Shown one piece after another: positions 6,315-13,278 of a stretch of DNA of 25,251 nt; position 1 is the first letter of the stretch, and the number at the start of each line of letters is the position of its first letter. Under the pieces are notes generated by a model, which saw nothing but the letters and a program-made list of their open reading frames with translations, searched no databases and was not told where the DNA came from. Both the position numbers and the translations under genes were made by a program. The DNA is from an uncultured Clostridia bacterium (GTDB lineage Bacteria > Bacillota > Clostridia > TANB77 > CAG-465): NCBI GenBank assembly GCA_934162655.1, contig CAKPJL010000015.1, positions 1-25,251 of the forward strand, read 5' to 3'.

Positions 6315-9086
6315 ATGGAAGAAAAAAAAGATTATTCAAAGACACTTAATTTGCCACAAACAGAATTTGAAATGAGAGGAAATCTACCCGCAAAAGAGCC
6401 TAAATTATTAGAAGATTTTATAAATAATAAAGTATATTATTTAGCTCTTGAAAAAAACAAAAATACTGGTAAAAGATTTGTATTACATGATGGGCCTCCA
6501 TATGCGAACGGAGATATACATGCAGGTCATGCATTAGATAAAATACTAAAAGATATTATAATTAGATATAAAACAATGAATGGTTATTATGCACCATATG
6601 TTCCAGGCTGGGATACTCATGGCCTTCCAATAGAGAAAAAAGTTCAACAAGAATTAAAAGTAACAAAAGATGATGTTGGGATAACTAAGTTTAGAGATAT
6701 ATGTAAAGATTACGCTATAAAAGCGGTTGAAAAAACAGCTACTCAGTTTGAAAGATTAGGTGGACTAGGAGATTATAGAGATGAGAATAAAAGGTATTTA
6801 ACCCTACATAAGAATTTTGAAGCTGCTCAAATAGGAGTATTTGGGGAAATGTATAAAAAAGGTTATATATACCGCGATTTAAAGCCAGTTTATTGGTGCA
6901 GTGATTGTGAAACAGCACTTGCGGAGGCAGAAATAGAATATAAGGATGATACTTCTACATCAATATATGTAAAATTCAAAGTTAAAGATGATAAAGGATT
7001 ATTTTCTAAATACGGAGATTTAACAAACACTTATATTGTAATATGGACTACTACACCATGGACTTTGCCTGGTAATATGGCTATAACATTAAATCCTGAG
7101 TTTTTATATGCACTTGTAGATGATGGTAAATCAAGATATATTATGGCAAAAGAACTTACTTCAAAAGTAATGGGATTATTTGGAGATGTTAATTATAAAA
7201 TTGTTGCAGAATTTAAGGGAGATAGTCTTGAAAATATAATATGCGAAAATCCTTTAATTGAGGGTAAAACATCACGTGTAATAATGGGATCTGATAAAGA
7301 CTTAATAGTAACTCTTGATGCAGGTACAGGATGTGTACATACAGCACCAGGACACGGTCATGAAGATTATTTATGTTGTAAAAGGTATAAAGACATTGAT
7401 ATAATAGTACCGGTTGATAAACATGGAAAAATGACAGAACTTGCAGGTAAGTATCAGGGAATGTTTTATGCTAAGGCAAATACACAAATAATTGAAGATT
7501 TAAAGGAAAGTGGTGAATTATTTGCATCACAAGAGCTTACTCACCAATACCCACATTGTTGGAGATGCAAAAAACCTGTTATATATAGGGCTACAACACA
7601 ATGGTTTGCTTCAATTGATGGATTTAGAAAAAATGCCTTAGATGAAATTAATAAAGTTAACTGGTATCCATCTTGGGGTAATGAGAGAATGACCAATATG
7701 ATAAAAGATAGAACCGATTGGTGTATATCACGTCAAAGATGTTGGGGAGTACCAATACCAATATTTTATTGTGCAGATTGTGGAAAAGAGTATGTTACGG
7801 CAGAAACTTTAAGAAAAGTACAAGAATTATTTGCTAAAAAAGGTTCATCTTCATGGTTTGAAATGAACCCAGAAGAAATTTTAGGTGATAGCTTTAAATG
7901 TGAATGTGGATGTACAAAGCTTGAAAAAGAAAAAGATATAATGGATGTATGGTTTGACTCTGGTTCTTCACATACTGCTGTTTTAAACGAAACATATGGT
8001 TTGCCACAAGGAAAAGCTGATATGTATATGGAGGGAAATGACCAATATAGAGGATGGTTCCAATCTTCACTTTTAACATCTGTTGCTGTAAATGGTGAGG
8101 CCCCTTACAAAGAGGTAGTAACTCATGGTATGGTTGTAGATGGCCAAGGAAGAAAAATGTCAAAATCTCTTGGTAATGGTATTGCACCACTTGATATTGT
8201 AAATGAATATGGTGCAGACATTTTAAGACTTTGGGCAACATCTGCTGATTATCATGCAGAACTTAGACTTTCAAAAGATATATTAAAACAAATAGCAGAA
8301 GTTTATAAAAAGATTAGAAACACAATAAGATTTTTGCTAGGAAATACATTTGATTTTGATCCAAATAAAGATTATGTAGAATATAGTATGCGTGATGAAA
8401 TAGATAAATATATGATGTTTAAAATAGAAAAATTGGTTGAATATATTAACGATGCATATTTAAAATATGACTATCATTTAGTTTATAGTGAAATACATAG
8501 ATTTTGTAATATAGAACTTTCATCTAAATATTTGGATGTAATAAAAGATAGATTATATACATATAGAAAAGATCATAAATTAAGAAGAAGTTCTCAATCT
8601 ACTATGTATGATATTTTAAGTATCTTAACAAGGCTTATATCTCCTATACTTGTATTTACTTCACAAGAAATATATACACATATGAATGTTAGAGGAGAAA
8701 AGAAACAAAACATTTTATTAGAGGATTTTCCAGTCTATTCAAATGAATACGAAGATAATACACTAATTTCTAAATGGAATAGAATATATGAAATAAAAGA
8801 TAGTTTTGCTAAACTTCAAGAAGAAGCAAGGGCTAATAAGATAATAGGAAGTTCTCTAGATAGTAAAGTAATATTTTATACTTCTGGTGAAGAATATGAT
8901 TTTATAAAAGAAAATATTGAATCTATTAAACTTGTTTCAATAATTTCTGAGCTAGAACTTGTAAAATCAGATGAAAGAAAGATAGAAGTAGTAAAATCAA
9001 CAGGTTTAAAGTGCCCTAGATGTTGGACATACTCTAACATATTTGATGATAGTGGAATTTGTGAGAAATGCTTCAAGAATATGTAG
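6315..9086 (+). CDS. ileS: Isoleucine--tRNA ligase
   Basis: The 923-residue class I synthetase charges tRNA-Ile in the cytosol. HAGH (residues 69-72, after DGPPYANGDI) is the HIGH motif and KMSKS lies at 614-618. The CP1 editing domain shows TTTPWTLPGN and GTGCVHTAPGHGHEDY, so post-transfer proofreading of valine should be intact. A Cx2C pair follows KPVYW, another cysteine group (CADC and CECGC) lies in the middle, and the C-terminal zinc finger CPRC/CEKC ends the protein (C900, C903, C916, C919). The length is normal for bacterial IleS. I chose ATG 6315 because AGGAGGA at 6302-6308 precedes it. The frame is open back to 6252, but that part lies inside the leader terminator. Expression is predicted to be controlled by the upstream T-box. 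Confidence 0.98.
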   Translation: MEEKKDYSKTLNLPQTEFEMRGNLPAKEPKLLEDFINNKVYYLALEKNKNTGKRFVLHDGPPYANGDIHAGHALDKILKDIIIRYKTMNGYYAPYVPGWDTHGLPIEKKVQQELKVTKDDVGITKFRDICKDYAIKAVEKTATQFERLGGLGDYRDENKRYLTLHKNFEAAQIGVFGEMYKKGYIYRDLKPVYWCSDCETALAEAEIEYKDDTSTSIYVKFKVKDDKGLFSKYGDLTNTYIVIWTTTPWTLPGNMAITLNPEFLYALVDDGKSRYIMAKELTSKVMGLFGDVNYKIVAEFKGDSLENIICENPLIEGKTSRVIMGSDKDLIVTLDAGTGCVHTAPGHGHEDYLCCKRYKDIDIIVPVDKHGKMTELAGKYQGMFYAKANTQIIEDLKESGELFASQELTHQYPHCWRCKKPVIYRATTQWFASIDGFRKNALDEINKVNWYPSWGNERMTNMIKDRTDWCISRQRCWGVPIPIFYCADCGKEYVTAETLRKVQELFAKKGSSSWFEMNPEEILGDSFKCECGCTKLEKEKDIMDVWFDSGSSHTAVLNETYGLPQGKADMYMEGNDQYRGWFQSSLLTSVAVNGEAPYKEVVTHGMVVDGQGRKMSKSLGNGIAPLDIVNEYGADILRLWATSADYHAELRLSKDILKQIAEVYKKIRNTIRFLLGNTFDFDPNKDYVEYSMRDEIDKYMMFKIEKLVEYINDAYLKYDYHLVYSEIHRFCNIELSSKYLDVIKDRLYTYRKDHKLRRSSQSTMYDILSILTRLISPILVFTSQEIYTHMNVRGEKKQNILLEDFPVYSNEYEDNTLISKWNRIYEIKDSFAKLQEEARANKIIGSSLDSKVIFYTSGEEYDFIKENIESIKLVSIISELELVKSDERKIEVVKSTGLKCPRCWTYSNIFDDSGICEKCFKNM

Positions 9087-9105
9087 TAAAAAATATTATA
9101 TTTAG

Positions 9106-9133
9106 AAAGCCACGGATTTTTATCCGTGGCTTT
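9106..9133. terminator. Bidirectional terminator between ileS and the minus-strand small gene
   Basis: AAAGCCACGGAT (9106-9117) pairs perfectly with ATCCGTGGCTTT (9122-9133) around TTTT. Both arms end in A/T runs, so it can stop ileS transcription rightward and the convergent gene ending at 9141 leftward. It is one of the most GC-rich hairpins in the window. Confidence 0.85.
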
Positions 9134-9140
9134 AATGTTT

Positions 9141-9470
9141 TTATCCCTGGTAGATATCTTTTGATATTGTAAGGATTTGCTCTAGCAAAGAATATACTTC
9201 GCCTGAAATTGGAAAATTAATCTCTCCTAGTCTGTTTAAATATGCAGATATTTTGAATCTTTCAACGAATATTTCTGTCTTACTTGTAGAGCTTGTTTGA
9301 AGCAATTTTAGTTTGTTTGTCTCTTTTAAAATATACTTCAAAAGTGTTATTGCATTTTCTTCTTCGAGTGCCTCTTCACTTGATTTGGGATATGTTGCAA
9401 CTTTTGAATCATAGTCATTTCTGTACAAGGCGAAGTTCGCCTCGAAGTTATAAAATGCCATTTTTTCCAT
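9141..9470 (-). CDS. Unrecognised 109-residue protein
   Basis: I do not recognise this protein. It starts MEKMAFYNFEANFALYR and is mostly charged and probably helical (EEALEEENAITLLKYILKE). It has no signal peptide, no membrane segment and no cysteines. The gene looks real: on the minus strand AAGGAGGA lies about seven bases before ATG 9470, a near-consensus promoter with an extended -10 lies further up, and a strong shared terminator follows. It is convergent with ileS and divergent from the cysteine desulfurase gene, so it is probably transcribed alone. Its reading frame does not overlap another gene. A cytosolic helical protein is all that can be inferred. Confidence 0.75.
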   Translation of the reverse strand: MEKMAFYNFEANFALYRNDYDSKVATYPKSSEEALEEENAITLLKYILKETNKLKLLQTSSTSKTEIFVERFKISAYLNRLGEINFPISGEVYSLLEQILTISKDIYQG

Positions 9471-9518
9471 GATGTAATCCTCCTTAATTAAGTTGAAATA
9501 AAAATTTAAAGTAAAATA

Positions 9519-9547
9519 ATTATAGCACTTTCATTTATTAAATACAA
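9519..9547 (-). promoter_or_regulatory. Promoter of the minus-strand 109-residue gene
   Basis: Read on the minus strand: TTGTAT (9547-9542), a 17-base spacer, and TATAAT (9524-9519) preceded by TGC (extended -10). Its -35 is only six bases from the -35 of the divergent desulfurase promoter. Confidence 0.7.
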
Positions 9548-9553
9548 TACCTA

Positions 9554-9582
9554 TTAACAAAAAATTATGTAATTCATACAAT
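9554..9582 (+). promoter_or_regulatory. Promoter of the cysteine desulfurase gene
   Basis: TTAACA (9554-9559), a 17-base spacer and TACAAT (9577-9582), 26 bases before the TTG start. Confidence 0.6.
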
Positions 9583-9607
9583 AAATTATAAAAGAAAGGT
9601 GAAATAA

Positions 9608-10741
9608 TTGGAAAAAATAATATATGTTGATCATAGTGCTACTACAAGTTTAAAAAAAGAAGTTTTAGATGAGATGATACCATACTTAAAACAATATTAT
9701 GGTAATCCCTCCTCTTCATACCTTTTAGGACAAAAATCCAAAAAGGCAATAGAGGATTCAAGAGAAAAAATAGCAAATATTTTAAATGCTAAATCTGAGG
9801 GAGAAATATATTTTACATCCGGTGGAAGTGAAGCAGATAACATGATTATACTAGGAATAGCATATGCAAATAGGCATAAGGGGAATCATATAATAACCAC
9901 AAAAATAGAGCATAGTGCTGTTTTAAATACATGTAAAAGGTTAGAAGAAGAGGGATTTGAGGTAACTTATCTAGATGCTGATAAAAATGGAATAATTAGT
10001 ATATATGATTTACAAAATGCAATAAAGGATACTACCATACTTATATCTGTAATGTTTGCAAACAATGAAATAGGAACGATACAACCAATAGAGGAAATTG
10101 GTAAAATTGCTAGATTTAAAGATATTATATTTCATACGGATGCAGTTCAAGCAATAGGTAACTTAAAAATAGATGTAGAAAAGATGTGTATAGATGCACT
10201 TTCCGCATCAGCACACAAATTCTATGGGCCGAAAGGAGTAGGGTTTGCGTATATAAAAGATGGTATAAGATTTATACCCTTAATAAACGGTGGGCATCAA
10301 GAAAAAGGAAAAAGAGCTGGAACAGAAAATGTTGCTTCAATTGTAGGAATGGCTAAAGCTTTTGATATAGCAAATAAAAATGTACAAATATATTATGAAA
10401 AACTTTTAAGTCTTAGAAATTATTTTATTGATAAAATTAAAGAACAAATACCAAATGTAGTAATAAATGGTAGCTTAGAAAAAAGATTACCTGGTAATGT
10501 TAATATATATATTCCAAAAATAGAGTGCAAAACTCTTCTTACAATATTTGATATGAATAAAATATATGCATCTAGTGGTAGTGCTTGTAATAGCAATATA
10601 TCAGCACCTTCACATGTATTAAAAGCTATTGGACTTACAGACTATATAGCAAGTAACTGTCTAAGAATTACTTTTGGTGAAGAAAATACAAAATCAGATG
10701 TAGACTTTATAATAGATACTATATTAAAAAATAAAAATTAA
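9608..10741 (+). CDS. nifS: Cysteine desulfurase (NifS/IscS family)
   Basis: This PLP-dependent enzyme takes sulfur from L-cysteine as an enzyme-bound persulfide for Fe-S clusters, thio-tRNA or cofactors. The 377 residues contain the family signatures in order: YVDHSATT at the N-terminus, GNPSSSY, FTSGGSEADN, the histidine of IEHSAVLN, HTDAVQA, and the PLP lysine K204 in SAHKFYGPKG. The catalytic cysteine is C327 in SSGSACNS. The loop around C327 is of the NifS/IscS group I type with the usual spacing. The start is TTG 9608, after GAAAGGTG. No iscU, iscR or thiI lies beside it, so the sulfur acceptor cannot be told from context. It has its own promoter and terminator. Confidence 0.93.
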   Translation: MEKIIYVDHSATTSLKKEVLDEMIPYLKQYYGNPSSSYLLGQKSKKAIEDSREKIANILNAKSEGEIYFTSGGSEADNMIILGIAYANRHKGNHIITTKIEHSAVLNTCKRLEEEGFEVTYLDADKNGIISIYDLQNAIKDTTILISVMFANNEIGTIQPIEEIGKIARFKDIIFHTDAVQAIGNLKIDVEKMCIDALSASAHKFYGPKGVGFAYIKDGIRFIPLINGGHQEKGKRAGTENVASIVGMAKAFDIANKNVQIYYEKLLSLRNYFIDKIKEQIPNVVINGSLEKRLPGNVNIYIPKIECKTLLTIFDMNKIYASSGSACNSNISAPSHVLKAIGLTDYIASNCLRITFGEENTKSDVDFIIDTILKNKN

Positions 10742-10774
10742 CCACTAAATTAATAGTGGTTAATTATTTTTTTT
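10736..10774. terminator. Terminator after nifS, probably bidirectional
   Basis: AATTAACCACTA (10736-10747) pairs with TAGTGGTTAATT (10754-10765), followed by A and eight T on the plus strand. On the minus strand the hairpin is also followed by a T-rich stretch, so it can end the convergent miniprotein transcript. It overlaps the nifS stop codon. Confidence 0.85.
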
Positions 10775-10776
10775 GA

Positions 10777-10890
10777 TTAGTTAGGAGGTGGGGGTGGAGG
10801 ACCACCATCGTCATCATCCATAAGAAACCAAAACATCGGGTCATCACCAAGACCAAAAAGTAACGCAATAATACCAAATATTAAAGACAT
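10777..10890 (-). CDS. 37-residue membrane-type miniprotein with an acidic, polyproline tail
   Basis: I do not recognise the family. The protein begins MSLIFGIIALLFGL, a short hydrophobic helix. GDDP, a second short hydrophobic run (MFWFLM) and the tail DDDD-GG-PPPPPP-N follow. On the minus strand GGGAGG sits seven bases before ATG 10890. The frame is open further upstream, but that part has no ribosome site and runs into the promoter region. A near-perfect promoter lies about 50 bases upstream and a terminator follows immediately, so this looks like a well-expressed single gene. Six consecutive prolines (codons CCT CCA CCC CCA CCT CCT) should need EF-P for efficient translation. A membrane-associated location is inferred from the N-terminal helix. 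Confidence 0.65.
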   Translation of the reverse strand: MSLIFGIIALLFGLGDDPMFWFLMDDDDGGPPPPPPN

Positions 10891-10942
10891 ATGTGAGCCT
10901 CCCTTCAAAATTTTTTTGGAATTTAAATATTTCACTAATAAT

Positions 10943-10971
10943 ATTATATCACTTATAAGCAAATAAGTCAA
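10943..10971 (-). promoter_or_regulatory. Strong promoter of the miniprotein gene
   Basis: On the minus strand: TTGACT (10971-10966), a 17-base spacer, TGA extension and TATAAT (10948-10943). It is among the closest matches to consensus in the window. Confidence 0.75.
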
Positions 10972-11014
10972 ATATAAATAATTTTAAAAATTTTAAAAAA
11001 ATGATGAAAAAGTA

Positions 11015-11043
11015 TTGCTTTTTATAAAATTATATACTAAAAT
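11015..11043 (+). promoter_or_regulatory. Promoter of mraZ
   Basis: TTGCTT (11015-11020), a 17-base spacer and TAAAAT (11038-11043). The start point would fall near 11050, at the first of three AGTGGT repeats. Confidence 0.6.
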
Positions 11044-11049
11044 TATATC

Positions 11050-11080
11050 AGAGTGGTAAGAAGTGGTATAAAGTGGTATA
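11050..11080 (+). promoter_or_regulatory. Predicted MraZ operator: three AGTGGT direct repeats
   Basis: AGTGGT occurs at 11052-11057, 11062-11067 and 11072-11077, an exact 10-base period, mostly within a longer [A/G]AAGTGGTA unit. MraZ proteins bind arrays of short G-rich direct repeats one helical turn apart upstream of their own gene. The position overlapping the predicted transcription start fits autorepression. The repeat is seen in the sequence and the operator role is inferred. Confidence 0.75.
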
Positions 11081-11101
11081 AATTTCGGAGGTGAAACTAC
11101 A

Positions 11102-11533
11102 TTGTTACTAGGCGAATATAATCATAATATAGATGATAAGGGCAGAGTAAGTGTACCTTCTAAATTTAGAGATGATCTTGGAACAAGTTTTATTGTTACA
11201 AAAGGTCTTGATAACTGCTTATTTGCATATTCAAAAGAAGAATGGACTAAGTTTGAAGATAAGCTAAAAACGTTACCACTAACTAATCCAAATGCTCGTA
11301 ATTTCATAAGATTTTTCTTTTCAGGTGCGACTGAATGTGAAATTGATAAACTTGGAAGAATAAATATCCCGCAATCTCTAAGGGAATATGCATCACTTGG
11401 TAGAGAAGTAACTATAATTGGAGTATCTACACGTGTTGAAATATGGAATAGAGAAAAGTGGAATAACTATACTAGTGAGGAAAATATGGATTTAGATGAA
11501 ATAACAGCTCATATGGCCGAACTAGGAATTTAA
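11102..11533 (+). CDS. mraZ: Transcriptional regulator MraZ
   Basis: The 143-residue protein is a DNA-binding regulator of the division/cell-wall cluster. It contains the two AbrB-like half domains typical of MraZ: GEYNHNIDDKGRVSVPSKFR near the N-terminus and ECEIDKLGRINIPQSLREYA in the middle, each with the DxxGR core. MraZ oligomerises into a ring and binds repeats upstream of its own gene, and a matching triplet of repeats lies just ahead. The start is TTG 11102 after a full GGAGGTGA site. It is followed by a 169-base spacer and rsmH, its usual partner. The length is normal. Confidence 0.96.
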   Translation: MLLGEYNHNIDDKGRVSVPSKFRDDLGTSFIVTKGLDNCLFAYSKEEWTKFEDKLKTLPLTNPNARNFIRFFFSGATECEIDKLGRINIPQSLREYASLGREVTIIGVSTRVEIWNREKWNNYTSEENMDLDEITAHMAELGI

Positions 11534-11543
11534 TAAAATTGAA

Positions 11544-11567
11544 TTAAAAATCACAAATGATTTTTAA
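11544..11567 (+). other. AT-rich hairpin between mraZ and rsmH
   Basis: TTAAAAATCA (11544-11553) pairs perfectly with TGATTTTTAA (11558-11567) around CAAA. No T-run follows the stem, so it may be a weak attenuator, an RNA-stability element or neither. Confidence 0.5.
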
Positions 11568-11586
11568 GATACAAATGAAATTAAAA

Positions 11587-11671
11587 AAACAAAAGATAAA
11601 TTATTGGTAAACAAAAGATAAAAGTTAAAAAGTAAGATCTAATGAAAAAAATTTGATAAACAAAAGATAAA
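11587..11671 (+). repeat. Three AAACAAAAGATAAA direct repeats between mraZ and rsmH
   Basis: The 14-mer occurs at 11587-11600, 11609-11622 and 11658-11671 (start-to-start 22 and 49 bases). The region is A-rich, but the conserved C and G positions make chance less likely. I found no ORF here; the function is unknown, possibly a protein-binding or RNA element ahead of rsmH. Confidence 0.6.
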
Positions 11672-11702
11672 ATTTTAAATTTATTTATGATGTGGAGTAA
11701 AC

Positions 11703-12644
11703 ATGGAATTTAGACATAAATCTGTTTTATTAAACGAATGTATACAAGCTCTTAATATAAAAAAGAATGGAATATATGTTGATGGCACACTTGGCGGTGC
11801 AGGACATTCTTATGAGATTTTAAAGAGTTTAGAGGGTACAGGAAAATTAATAGGAATTGATAGGGATAAAGAAGCACTTGAGGCTTCAAAAGAAAAATTA
11901 AAAGAATTTGATAATGTTTTATATGTTCATGGCAATCATGATAATATATTAGATATTTTACTTAGTTTAGGAATTGATAAAGTAGACGGAATTTTACTTG
12001 ATTTAGGAGTGTCATCTTATCAGCTAGATGAAGCAAGTAGGGGATTTTCTTATATGGTAGATGCTCCTCTTGATATGAGAATGAATAGAGAAGACAGTTT
12101 TTCAGCATATGATGTAGTAAATAAATATGATCAAAATAAGTTAGAGAGTATATTTAAAGATTATGGCGAAGAAAGATTTTCAAGAAGCATTGCCAAAAAT
12201 ATCTGTAAATATAGAGAAATAAAAGAAATTAAGACTACATTTGAACTTGTGGATATAATTAAAGAAAGTATGCCAAAATCTGCACTAAGAGAAAAGCAGC
12301 ATCCAGCAAAGAGAGTATTTCAAGCTATAAGAATCGAAGTAAATTCAGAACTTGAACCTTTAAAAAAGACTGTTGAAGACTCAATTAAAGCCCTCAAAAA
12401 TGATGGTAGACTTGCTATTATAACTTTTCATTCATTAGAAGATAAAATTGTAAAACATACTTATGAGGAAATGGAAGGTAGATGTAGTTGCCCTCCTTCA
12501 TTTCCGGTTTGTATTTGTGGTTATAAATCGTATGGTAAAATAGTAAATAAAAAACCAATAATTTCTTGTGATGAAGAATTATTAAAAAACCCAAGGGCAA
12601 GAAGTGCAAAATTAAGGGTATTTCAAAGAAATATAAAAGAGTAA
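11703..12644 (+). CDS. rsmH: 16S rRNA (cytosine1402-N4)-methyltransferase RsmH
   Basis: RsmH (MraW) methylates N4 of C1402 in the decoding centre of 16S rRNA using S-adenosylmethionine. The 313-residue protein opens with HKSVLLNE, and the SAM-binding loop DGTLGGAGHS lies at residues 27-36. GIDRDKEAL follows, then LLDLGVSSYQLD, GFSYMVDAPLDMRM, HPAKRVFQAIRIEVN and FHSLEDKIVK. All of these are family hallmarks in the expected order and the length is typical. ATG 11703 has a modest TGGAG site. It is the second gene of the dcw cluster; ftsL follows after 20 bases and is probably cotranscribed. Confidence 0.97.
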   Translation: MEFRHKSVLLNECIQALNIKKNGIYVDGTLGGAGHSYEILKSLEGTGKLIGIDRDKEALEASKEKLKEFDNVLYVHGNHDNILDILLSLGIDKVDGILLDLGVSSYQLDEASRGFSYMVDAPLDMRMNREDSFSAYDVVNKYDQNKLESIFKDYGEERFSRSIAKNICKYREIKEIKTTFELVDIIKESMPKSALREKQHPAKRVFQAIRIEVNSELEPLKKTVEDSIKALKNDGRLAIITFHSLEDKIVKHTYEEMEGRCSCPPSFPVCICGYKSYGKIVNKKPIISCDEELLKNPRARSAKLRVFQRNIKE

Positions 12645-12664
12645 AAACAAAGGAGGAATTTTAA

Positions 12665-13138
12665 GTGGCAGCATACAAAATGTATGAATTTGAAGAGGAC
12701 TATTCTTTAAATAATAACTTAGCAGTAAAAAAGACATTAAATTATAAGAAAAATAATAAAAAAAAGGCAGCCTTAAATAGAAATAATAAGTTATTTATAG
12801 TACCAATAGTTCTTGCTGTTTTTGTTATGACACTTATAATTACTTCTAGATATACAATGATAAATGAAAAGAACTTGGAAAGTATAAGATTAAAAAATGA
12901 TTTAAAAAAAGCAGAGGCAACATTGTTTTCAACTAAGATTGCAGTTGAACAAAACACAGATTTAAATAAAATAGAGTCTTATGCTAAACAACAGCTTGGA
13001 ATGCAAAAGCCTACCAAAAATCAAATAATATACATTGATACATCTGAAAATATAGGAGCAGTTGAAATAGTAAAGAAAACAGATTTAATAGCTAGTATAA
13101 AAAACAGTGTATCAAGTTTTATTAATAATATTTTTTAA
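12665..13138 (+). CDS. ftsL: FtsL/DivIC-like cell division protein
   Basis: The 157-residue bitopic membrane protein has the FtsL layout. A basic cytoplasmic N-terminus of about 42 residues is followed by one membrane helix (residues 43-61) and an extracellular coiled coil (NEKNLESIRLKNDLKKAEA). After that comes a segment typical of septum formation initiators, KIESYAKQQLGMQKP. FtsL partners FtsB/DivIC and FtsQ/DivIB and activates septal synthesis by the SEDS/PBP pair. Sequence conservation in this family is low, so the call relies on architecture plus its place between rsmH and the PBP gene. The start is GTG 12665 after AAGGAGGAA. A terminator follows the stop. Confidence 0.85.
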   Translation: MAAYKMYEFEEDYSLNNNLAVKKTLNYKKNNKKKAALNRNNKLFIVPIVLAVFVMTLIITSRYTMINEKNLESIRLKNDLKKAEATLFSTKIAVEQNTDLNKIESYAKQQLGMQKPTKNQIIYIDTSENIGAVEIVKKTDLIASIKNSVSSFINNIF

Positions 13139-13152
13139 TCCTTCCTAGGAAT

Positions 13153-13207
13153 AACTAAGATAGTTTATTAGTATTATATACTATGTGAAATTATCTTAGT
13201 TTTTTTC
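13153..13207 (+). terminator. Terminator between ftsL and the PBP gene
   Basis: AACTAAGATA (13153-13162) pairs with TATCTTAGTT (13192-13201), followed by more T. A second hairpin (TAGTAT/ATACTA, 13169-13183) sits within the large loop. It divides the dcw cluster into two transcription units unless read through. Confidence 0.7.
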
Positions 13208-13215
13208 TTATTTTC

Positions 13216-13244
13216 TTGTCATAAAATAAATTATATAGTATAAT
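13216..13244 (+). promoter_or_regulatory. Promoter of the PBP-murE-mraY-ftsW-murG unit
   Basis: TTGTCA (13216-13221), a 17-base spacer and consensus TATAAT (13239-13244), 34 bases before the start codon and just after the terminator. Confidence 0.75.
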
Positions 13245-13278
13245 ATTTTTGTAAAAAAGTCGATAGGGGGTAAATCTT

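Noticed and set aside
10777..10890. Polyproline miniprotein as a stalling leader peptide controlling a downstream gene
   Set aside because: Nothing lies downstream on its strand except a terminator and the convergent nifS, so there is no gene for it to control in cis.
10891..10971. Upstream start that would extend the miniprotein to 64 residues
   Set aside because: The extension covers the gene's own promoter and ribosome site; GGGAGG points to ATG 10890.
11587..11671. The 14-mer repeats as a CRISPR array
   Set aside because: The units are too short, spacing is irregular (8 and 35 bases between copies) and there are no cas genes.
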